64,000 nucleotides of DNA from an uncultured Oxalobacteraceae bacterium (GTDB taxonomy: Bacteria; Pseudomonadota; Gammaproteobacteria; Burkholderiales; Burkholderiaceae_D): assembly GCA_903862415.1 (NCBI GenBank), contig CAIOYD010000066.1, positions 1 through 64,000 on the forward strand. The letters run 5' to 3'. Below are positions 57,743-64,000 of this stretch, in pieces. A model generated the notes under the pieces. The model ran no database searches and had not been told where the DNA came from. It was given only the letters and a program-made list of their open reading frames with translations. Position 1 is the stretch's first letter, and each line of letters begins with the position of its first letter. Both the position numbers and the translations under genes were made by a program.

Positions 57743-59518
57743 TTATTTTTTACGCATCGGCGGTAAATCGGTACAGACACCTTCAAACACCTCTGCCGCC
57801 ATGCCAATAGATTCACCGAGTGTTGGATGCGGATGGATGGTTTTACCGATATCAACGGCATCAGCACCCATTTCGATGGCCAGAGCAATTTCACCGATCA
57901 TGTCACCCGCATGCGTGCCAACGATACCACCGCCGATGATACGGTGCGTGGTGGCATCAAAGAGCAACTTGGTAAACCCTTCGTCGCGACCATTGGCCAC
58001 GGCACGTCCGGAAGCAGCCCACGGGAAATGACCTTTTTCCAGCTTGATGCCTTTGCTTTTAGCTTCATCTTCGGTCAGACCAACCCAGGCAACTTCCGGA
58101 TCGGTGTAAGCGACCGATGGAATCACCTTGGCATCAAAGTAGGCTTTGTGGCCGGCAGCAGCTTCGGCGGCCACATGGGCTTCATGCACGGCTTTATGCG
58201 CCAGCATAGGCTGACCAACCAGATCACCAATGGCGAAAATATGCGCCACGTTAGTACGCATCTGACCATCGACCGGAATAAAGCCGCGTTCAGTCACCGT
58301 CACACCGGCCTTGTCAGCGGCAATTTTATTACCGTTCGGACTGCGGCCAACCGCGACCAACACCAGATCATACAATTGCGGCTCAGGTGCAGCAGCACCG
58401 GCTTCGACGGCGGCAAAGCTGACTTTAATCCCTTCAGGCAAAGCTTCAACTGCAACGGTTTTAGTTTTCAACATGATGTTGTCGAAACGCTTTTCATTAA
58501 ACTTTTGCCAGACCTTGACCATATCCCGGTCAGCGCCCTGCATCAGGCCATCGAGCATTTCCACCACATCAATCCGCGCACCCAGCGTGGAATACACGGT
58601 GGCCATTTCCAGACCGATGATACCGCCACCAATGACGAGCATACGTTTGGGTATCTGGCGCAACTCCAGCGCACCGGTAGAATCAACGATACGCGGGTCG
58701 GCAGGTACAAACGGCAAATTGACGACCGAAGAACCGGCCGCAATAATGGCCTGTTTAAACTGCAGCGTTTTCTTGCTGCCGTCAGCCGCCGTCACCTGCA
58801 AATGATGTGGACTGACGAACTGCCCCACACCCTGAACCACGGCCACTTTGCGCGCTTTGGCCATACCGGCTAAACCGCCGGTCATTTTGCTGATCACTTT
58901 TTCTTTATAGCTGCGCAACTCATCCAGATTGATCGTCGGGGCAGCAAAGGTCACACCATGTTTGCTCATAGTGGCAGCTTCATCGATAACGGCCGCCACA
59001 TGCAGCAATGCCTTCGAAGGGATACAACCGACATTCAGACAAACACCGCCCAGAGTCGAATAACGCTCAACCAATATCGTATTCAAACCCAGATCGGCAC
59101 TGCGAAATGCTGCCGAATAGCCACCGGGACCAGCGCCAAGCACGAGCATGTCGCATTCCTGATCGACGGTACCTGCATAACTGGAAGCAACAGCCGTGAC
59201 AACGGGCGCAACCACTGCCGCTGTGGCTTGAGCTGAAGCGGCTACTGGAACAGGGGCAGCGGCAGCCGGAGCAGAGCCAGCAGCGTCCGTTGGTTCCAGA
59301 TCGAGCAAGAGCGAACCTTCAGCAATCTTGTCACCCACTTTGACATGCAGTGCTTTCACCACGCCTGCATGGCTGCTGGGAATTTCCATGCTGGCTTTAT
59401 CGGATTCAACCGTGATCAGTGATTGATCAACCTTGACGGTATCTCCCACTTTGACCATTAATTCGATCACTTCCACTTCTTTGAAATCACCAATATCGGG
59501 GACTTTTACGTTGATCAT
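57743..59518 (-). CDS. lpdA: Dihydrolipoyl dehydrogenase (E3) with N-terminal lipoyl domain
   Basis: A 591-residue E3 of the pyruvate dehydrogenase complex. Residues 1-80 form a lipoyl domain with the modified Lys in ESDKASME (~42), then an Ala/Pro linker (~85-125) and the flavoenzyme: FAD site [18 protein letters not shown], redox [10 protein letters not shown] (~159-164), NAD site [18 protein letters not shown], and the C-terminal His-Glu in HPHPTLGES. It reoxidises dihydrolipoyl groups. The ATG at 59518 ([10 protein letters not shown]) is right; the frame is open further upstream into aceF. The lipoyl domain is nearly the same as that of aceF next door. Confidence 0.96.
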   Translation of the reverse strand: MINVKVPDIGDFKEVEVIELMVKVGDTVKVDQSLITVESDKASMEIPSSHAGVVKALHVKVGDKIAEGSLLLDLEPTDAAGSAPAAAAPVPVAASAQATAAVVAPVVTAVASSYAGTVDQECDMLVLGAGPGGYSAAFRSADLGLNTILVERYSTLGGVCLNVGCIPSKALLHVAAVIDEAATMSKHGVTFAAPTINLDELRSYKEKVISKMTGGLAGMAKARKVAVVQGVGQFVSPHHLQVTAADGSKKTLQFKQAIIAAGSSVVNLPFVPADPRIVDSTGALELRQIPKRMLVIGGGIIGLEMATVYSTLGARIDVVEMLDGLMQGADRDMVKVWQKFNEKRFDNIMLKTKTVAVEALPEGIKVSFAAVEAGAAAPEPQLYDLVLVAVGRSPNGNKIAADKAGVTVTERGFIPVDGQMRTNVAHIFAIGDLVGQPMLAHKAVHEAHVAAEAAAGHKAYFDAKVIPSVAYTDPEVAWVGLTEDEAKSKGIKLEKGHFPWAASGRAVANGRDEGFTKLLFDATTHRIIGGGIVGTHAGDMIGEIALAIEMGADAVDIGKTIHPHPTLGESIGMAAEVFEGVCTDLPPMRKK

Positions 59519-59531
59519 GTCGGTCTCCGGA

Positions 59532-60830
59532 TTAAAGTAAAGTTTTACGCAAATCGGCCACCACATCAGCCAGATAAGCAGTAAATTTGGCCGCCATGGC
59601 ACCATCAATGACGCGGTGATCATAGGACAGCGACAATGGCAGCATCAGACGCGGCTCGAACTTGGCACCATCCCAAACCGGTTTCATGGAGGATTTGGAC
59701 AACCCCAAAATCGCCACTTCTGGTGCGTTGATGATAGGCGTAAATGCTGTACCACCGATACCACCGAGAGAGGAAATGGTAAACGTGGCACCCTGCATAT
59801 CGGCCGGTTTCAATTTACCATCACGTGCCTGGGCTGAGAGTTCGCCCATTTCAAGCGCAATTTGCGAAAGCGATTTTTGGTCGGCGTTTTTAATCACCGG
59901 CACCACCAGACCATTCGGCGTATCGGCAGCAAAACCGATGTTGTAATACTTTTTGACGATCAGGTTTTCACCTTTGGCATCGAGCGACGAATTAAAAGCA
60001 CTGAATTTTTTCAATGCTGCCACGCTGGCTTTAATGACAAACGCCAGCATGGTCAGTTTAACGCCGGATTTGGCCATGGCCGCATTGCTGGATTGGCGGA
60101 AAGCTTCCAGATCGGTGATATCGGCTTCATCAAACTGGGTCACGTGCGGGATCATCACCCAATTGCGGTGCAAATTCGGGCCACTGAGTTTTTTAATCCG
60201 CGACAACAACACGGTTTCGGTCGGACCGAATTTACTGAAGTCGAGCGACGGCCATGGCAGCAAATTCATCCCGCTACCAGTGCCACTGGCTGCGGCCACT
60301 GGCGTCGGTGCCAGCATCACACCTTTAACAAAGTTTTGCACATCTTCCTGCGTGATGCGCGCTTTCTGGCCGGTACCGGCAACCCGGTTTAAATCCACAC
60401 CCAATTCACGGGCAAACTTGCGTACTGAGGGAGATGCATGCGCCTGCTTATTATCCACGGCTACTTCTGCCGCTACCGCTACCGTCGGAACTGGCGCTGG
60501 CACTGCAGATGACCCACTGACCTCTGCCGCAACTGCCGGCGCAGCCGCTGCTACAACAGCAGCCGGAGCAGCCACTGGCGCACTGGCGGCATCACTGGCC
60601 TCGATGATCAGGATTAACGATCCCATGGCCACTTTTTCGCCCAGTTTGACTTTCACTTCTTTCACCACACCGGCATGGCTGGAAGGAATTTCCATACTGG
60701 CCTTGTCGGATTCGACTGTCAGCAGAGATTGATCTACCTTGATACTGTCACCTACCTTGACCATCACTTCAATCACTTCGACTTCTTTAAAGTCACCAAT
60801 ATCAGGGACCTTGATTTCAACTGTACTCAT
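59532..60830 (-). CDS. aceF: Dihydrolipoyl acetyltransferase (E2)
   Basis: A 432-residue E2 core of the pyruvate dehydrogenase complex. It has one lipoyl domain (residues ~1-80, Lys in ESDKASME at ~43), an Ala/Pro/Val linker, the subunit-binding domain ([19 protein letters not shown], ~131-150) and the catalytic domain ending with [17 protein letters not shown], which carries the active His and Asp. E. coli has three lipoyl domains here; this one has one, while E3 carries another. 13 bases precede lpdA. Confidence 0.96.
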   Translation of the reverse strand: MSTVEIKVPDIGDFKEVEVIEVMVKVGDSIKVDQSLLTVESDKASMEIPSSHAGVVKEVKVKLGEKVAMGSLILIIEASDAASAPVAAPAAVVAAAAPAVAAEVSGSSAVPAPVPTVAVAAEVAVDNKQAHASPSVRKFARELGVDLNRVAGTGQKARITQEDVQNFVKGVMLAPTPVAAASGTGSGMNLLPWPSLDFSKFGPTETVLLSRIKKLSGPNLHRNWVMIPHVTQFDEADITDLEAFRQSSNAAMAKSGVKLTMLAFVIKASVAALKKFSAFNSSLDAKGENLIVKKYYNIGFAADTPNGLVVPVIKNADQKSLSQIALEMGELSAQARDGKLKPADMQGATFTISSLGGIGGTAFTPIINAPEVAILGLSKSSMKPVWDGAKFEPRLMLPLSLSYDHRVIDGAMAAKFTAYLADVVADLRKTLL

Positions 60831-60844
60831 CGTTATCGCTCCGT

Positions 60845-63541
60845 TTAAACTGTCACTGGATTAGGTTTATCTGCATTGATACCGTATTTACTTATGGCCT
60901 GGGAGACCACTGCAGCCGATATCACACCTTCATCGGCAAGTGATTTCAGAGCAGCCACGACCACAAAATAACGGTTCACTTCAAAGAATTCACGCAACTT
61001 GGCACGTGAATCAGAACGACCGAACCCATCGGTACCGAGAACTTTATAACGCCGCCCGGCAGGAACAAACGCACGTATCTGCTCAGCAAAAGTACGCATA
61101 TAGTCGGTGGCCACCACAATCGGGCCATCGGTGTTTTGCAGGCATTGAGTCACATACGCTACTTTGGCGCTATCACCCGGATGGAGCATATTCCAGCGCT
61201 CCACATCCTGGCCATCGCGCGCCAACAGCGTAAACGACGGTGCTGACCAGACATCGGCAGCGATGCCCCAGTCTGCCTGCAATAATTCGGCAGCAAAAAT
61301 CACTTCGCGCAAAATCGTGCCGGAACCCATCAACTGCACCCGATGTTTGCTGCTGAAGGTGTTCTTTTGCAGCAGATACAGCCCTTTGATGATGCCCTCT
61401 TCCTGACCTGCCACCAGACCCGGATGGCTGTAATTTTCATTCATCAGGGTAATGTAATAGAATACATCTTCCTGATTGGTGATCATACGGCGCAGACCGT
61501 CGTGAATAATCACGGCCACTTCATGGGCAAAAGTCGGATCGTAAGGAACACAGTTGGGAATGGTTGAGGCCAGTACATGGCTGTGACCATCTTCATGCTG
61601 CAAACCTTCACCGTTGAGGGTGGTACGACCTGCTGTGCCACCAATCAAAAAGCCGCGGGCGCGCATGTCGCCAGCTGCCCAGGCCAGATCACCAATGCGC
61701 TGCAAACCGAACATAGAGTAATAGGTATAGAATGGAATCATCACGCGGTTGTTGGTCGAATACGACGTAGCCGCAGCAATCCAGGAACTCATCCCGCCTG
61801 CCTCGTTGATACCCTCCTGCAAAATCTGACCCGCCTTATCTTCACGGTAGTACATCACCTGATCTTTATCTACCGGCTCATACAACTGCCCTACCTGGCT
61901 GAAAATACCGATCTGACGGAACAGACCTTCCATACCAAAAGTACGCGATTCATCGACCATGATAGGCACGATGCGCTGACCCAGACTGGCGTCACGTAAC
62001 AGGGCAGTCAGTACCCGCACATAGGCGGCGGTGGTGGAAATTTCACGCCCTTCGGCGGTGGGCTCGAGCATGGCCTTAAAGGCGGACAATTCAGGCACGA
62101 TCAGCGCTTCATCGGATTTTTGCCGGCGTTGCGGCAGATAACCACCAAGTGCCTTGCGGCGCGCCTGCAAATACTGCATTTCCGGAGTATCGTCAGCCGG
62201 TTTATAAAACGGAATCAACGGCAGTTCGGCATCCGAGATCGGCAACTGGAACCGGTCGCGCATGGCTTTAACGGCTTCATCATCGAGTTTTTTAGTATTA
62301 TGGGCGGTGTTACGCGCTTCCCCGGATTTACCGAAACCGTAACCCTTGACACTCTTCACCAGCAACACGGTAGGTTGTCCCTTGTGTTCCTGCGCCACTT
62401 TAAAGGCGGCGTAAATTTTGTGTGGATCGTGGCCACCTCGGGTTAAGCGGAAAATATCATCATCCGACATTTTGCTGACCATTTCCAGCAATTTAGGGTG
62501 TTTGCCAAAGAAATGTTCCCGCACATAAGCGCCATCCTTGGCTTTGTAATTCTGGTATTCGCCATCCACGGTTTCCATCATCACGCGCTGCAAAATACCT
62601 TCTTTATCCTTGGCCAGCAATTCATCCCAGCCTGCACCCCAGATCACTTTAACCACATTCCAGCCGGCACCGCGGAAATCCGATTCCAGTTCCTGAATGA
62701 TTTTTCCGTTTCCACGTACCGGACCATCGAGACGCTGCAAATTACAGTTCACCACCATCACCAGATTATCGAGCTGTTCACGTCCGGCCATGCCAATAGC
62801 ACCCATGGATTCGGGTTCGTCCATCTCGCCATCACCACAGAATGCCCATACTTTACGATTGGCAGTGTCGGCAATCGAGCGTGCATGCAGATATTTTAAA
62901 AACCGTGCCTGATAAATCGACATCAACGGACCCAGACCCATCGAGACCGTCGGAAACTGCCAGAAATCAGGCATCAGTTTAGGATGCGGGTAAGAAGACA
63001 GGCCTTTGCCATCGACTTCACGACGATAATGCAGCAACTGCTCTTCGGTCAGACGCCCCTCAAGAAAAGCACGCGCATACACGCCGGGGGAGGAATGTCC
63101 CTGAATATAGAGTAAATCGCCACCATGATTTTCGGTCGGTGCGTGCCAGAAATGATTAAAGCCGATACCCAGCATATTCGCCAGAGAAGCAAAACTGGAT
63201 AAATGACCGCCCAAGTCGCCATCGAGCCGGTTGGCCTTGACCACCATCGCCATCGCATTCCAGCGCATCATGGAGCGGAGTTTTTCTTCGATCACCAGGT
63301 CACCGGGGCAATGTTCGCCGTCATCTGCCGGTATGGTGTTGACATACGCGGTATTGCTGGAAAACGGAATATGCGCACCGCGGCGGCGCGCCAGATCAAC
63401 CATACGTTCCATTAAATAATGTGCGCGTTCCGGACCTTCTTTTTCAAGTACCGATTCGAGTGCATCGAGCCACTCCTGGGTTTCCATCTTGTCGGGATCA
63501 TTCTCGGCTTGCGCCAGTACGTTATCTAACGGGGTTGACAT
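60845..63541 (-). CDS. aceE: Pyruvate dehydrogenase E1 component (homodimeric)
   Basis: An 898-residue thiamine-diphosphate enzyme that decarboxylates pyruvate and acetylates the E2 lipoyl group. It is the large single-chain type. Landmarks include NHFWHAPTENHGGDLLYIQGH near the N-terminus, the thiamine site WAFCGDGEMDEPESMG with a downstream NCNLQRLDGPVRGNGK, and GTDGFGRSDSRAKLREFFEV near the end (given in part). A strong AAGGAG lies 8 bases before the ATG. First gene of aceE-aceF-lpdA. Confidence 0.97.
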   Translation of the reverse strand: MSTPLDNVLAQAENDPDKMETQEWLDALESVLEKEGPERAHYLMERMVDLARRRGAHIPFSSNTAYVNTIPADDGEHCPGDLVIEEKLRSMMRWNAMAMVVKANRLDGDLGGHLSSFASLANMLGIGFNHFWHAPTENHGGDLLYIQGHSSPGVYARAFLEGRLTEEQLLHYRREVDGKGLSSYPHPKLMPDFWQFPTVSMGLGPLMSIYQARFLKYLHARSIADTANRKVWAFCGDGEMDEPESMGAIGMAGREQLDNLVMVVNCNLQRLDGPVRGNGKIIQELESDFRGAGWNVVKVIWGAGWDELLAKDKEGILQRVMMETVDGEYQNYKAKDGAYVREHFFGKHPKLLEMVSKMSDDDIFRLTRGGHDPHKIYAAFKVAQEHKGQPTVLLVKSVKGYGFGKSGEARNTAHNTKKLDDEAVKAMRDRFQLPISDAELPLIPFYKPADDTPEMQYLQARRKALGGYLPQRRQKSDEALIVPELSAFKAMLEPTAEGREISTTAAYVRVLTALLRDASLGQRIVPIMVDESRTFGMEGLFRQIGIFSQVGQLYEPVDKDQVMYYREDKAGQILQEGINEAGGMSSWIAAATSYSTNNRVMIPFYTYYSMFGLQRIGDLAWAAGDMRARGFLIGGTAGRTTLNGEGLQHEDGHSHVLASTIPNCVPYDPTFAHEVAVIIHDGLRRMITNQEDVFYYITLMNENYSHPGLVAGQEEGIIKGLYLLQKNTFSSKHRVQLMGSGTILREVIFAAELLQADWGIAADVWSAPSFTLLARDGQDVERWNMLHPGDSAKVAYVTQCLQNTDGPIVVATDYMRTFAEQIRAFVPAGRRYKVLGTDGFGRSDSRAKLREFFEVNRYFVVVAALKSLADEGVISAAVVSQAISKYGINADKPNPVTV

Positions 63542-63988
63542 GCTTGGGTCTCCTTAAATAGCCACTCAATAATTAACAGCATCGACTAATTTTTTGATTC
63601 TGACAATATTGTTTTAACAATACCCGCTATCATTTAATTATGCCGGACGTTACCACTTCATTTTAGCCAGCGTAGTTTATCAGGACTTTATTATTTTTCA
63701 AATAGCGATATTTGATTTCATATTATGAAATTTTATTGCGTAGCAATATAACACGGTCAAATTGACGTTAAAATGACCAAATTATGAGGAAACACTAATT
63801 TTTGCACCGCAACAAGAAATTACCCCGCAACAGAAAACTGCGACAACAGATGAATTTAATTTGTGTGAATTTCCTGAAAACCAGTAAAAAACGGTCCTGC
63901 CTGAATTGAATTTTCCTGAATTGGCACCCAGATCACTAACAACTAACGCTTATAATCTGACATTAATCCATTTTCCAACGAAACTGCC
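63542..63988. other. Long AT-rich upstream region of aceE with two palindromes
   Basis: 447 bases without a convincing gene. Two palindromes lie close together: TTTCATATTATGAAA (63716-63730) and TATTGCGTAGCAATA (63734-63748). The second has the N3-centred layout of GntR-family (PdhR/FadR) operators, though not the PdhR consensus ATTGGTNNNACCAAT. A GGTCAAATTGACGTTAAAATGACC stretch with inverted halves follows near 63756. The region probably holds the aceE promoter and that of a divergent gene starting at 63989. No firm -35/-10 pairs assigned. Confidence 0.5.
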
Positions 63989-64000
63989 ATGCCTGATGAG
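63989..64000 (+). CDS. Possible start of a divergent gene, cut by the window end
   Basis: ATGCCTGATGAG at the very end would encode MPDE in a gene divergent from aceE. Only four codons are visible and the ribosome site is weak, so neither the product nor the reality of the gene can be judged. Confidence 0.2.

Noticed and set aside
57827-58873. A 348-codon open frame on the strand opposite lpdA
   Set aside because: It lies fully inside lpdA, which has all expected motifs. The His/Phe/Asn-rich translation is typical of antisense frames, and no ribosome site supports it.
59953-60732. A 259-codon open frame opposite aceF with Ala/Thr-rich sequence
   Set aside because: It mirrors the Ala/Pro linker of the E2 protein and has no independent coding evidence.

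Overview
The window looks like the chromosome of a betaproteobacterium of the order Burkholderiales, most like an Oxalobacteraceae-type genome of moderate GC. This rests on gene order remembered for that group (serS-rarA-lolA-ftsK | trxB-smr; recA-recX-DUF2889-sucCD; purM | AI-2E permease-hda-HAD-pcnB-folK; aceE-aceF-lpdA with a lipoyl domain on E3) and on protein sequence style. No database search was possible, so the genus is open. Most of the window is housekeeping chromosome with short spacers, many 4-bp start/stop overlaps, and several accessory blocks.

Layout. 1-1950: the right end of an AT-richer integrated element (charged hypothetical protein, AlpA-like regulator, tyrosine integrase) whose integrase points at the 3' end of a tRNA-Arg(ACG). 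2066-12056: serS, a GIN-domain exported protein, rarA-lolA-ftsK, divergent trxB-smr, dusA and a DUF1778/GNAT toxin-antitoxin pair with a palindrome inside its promoter. 12135-19007: a PAS-GGDEF-EAL protein, an M3 metallopeptidase and a PglL-like O-oligosaccharyltransferase. 19121-22517: TfpX/Z-like accessory protein, two tandem type IV pilins each with a sigma-54 promoter, an FHA protein and a PP2C phosphatase. 22766-29235: sucD-sucC, DUF2889 protein, an accessory cassette with an orphan type III class II (LcrH/SycD-like) chaperone between two small hydrophobic proteins, then recX-recA with a LexA box. 29439-33780: a two-component system overlapping a two-subunit sodium/solute symporter. 33784-39671: purM, AI-2E family permease, hda, HAD phosphatase, pcnB and folK. 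39804-46665: a minor-pilin operon (fimT-pilV-pilW-pilX-pilY1-pilE) whose PilY1 has a lectin-like N-terminus, followed by a REP-like inverted repeat. 46877-48388: panB and a beta-carbonic anhydrase. 48635-54195: a PHO-box-preceded TonB-dependent receptor, a dedicated ExbB-ExbD-TonB set and a purple-acid-phosphatase-like lipoprotein. 54281-57123: a YkgJ-type protein, recQ and trmB. 57385-57691: two overlapping small ORFs, the second ending in a CaaX-like tail. 57743-63541: the pyruvate dehydrogenase operon.

How the parts work together. Three groups serve type IV pili: structural pilins with glycosylation and accessory factors, the minor-pilin/PilY1 tip complex, and possibly the c-di-GMP protein and FHA/PP2C pair as signalling. 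The TonB cluster reads as a phosphate-starvation module that frees and imports a phosphorus-containing substrate. The most unusual material is the three-gene cassette at 25824-27554 and the small ORF pair at 57385-57691. Both hint at host interaction, but no secretion apparatus lies in the window. No rRNA, CRISPR array or insertion sequence was seen.
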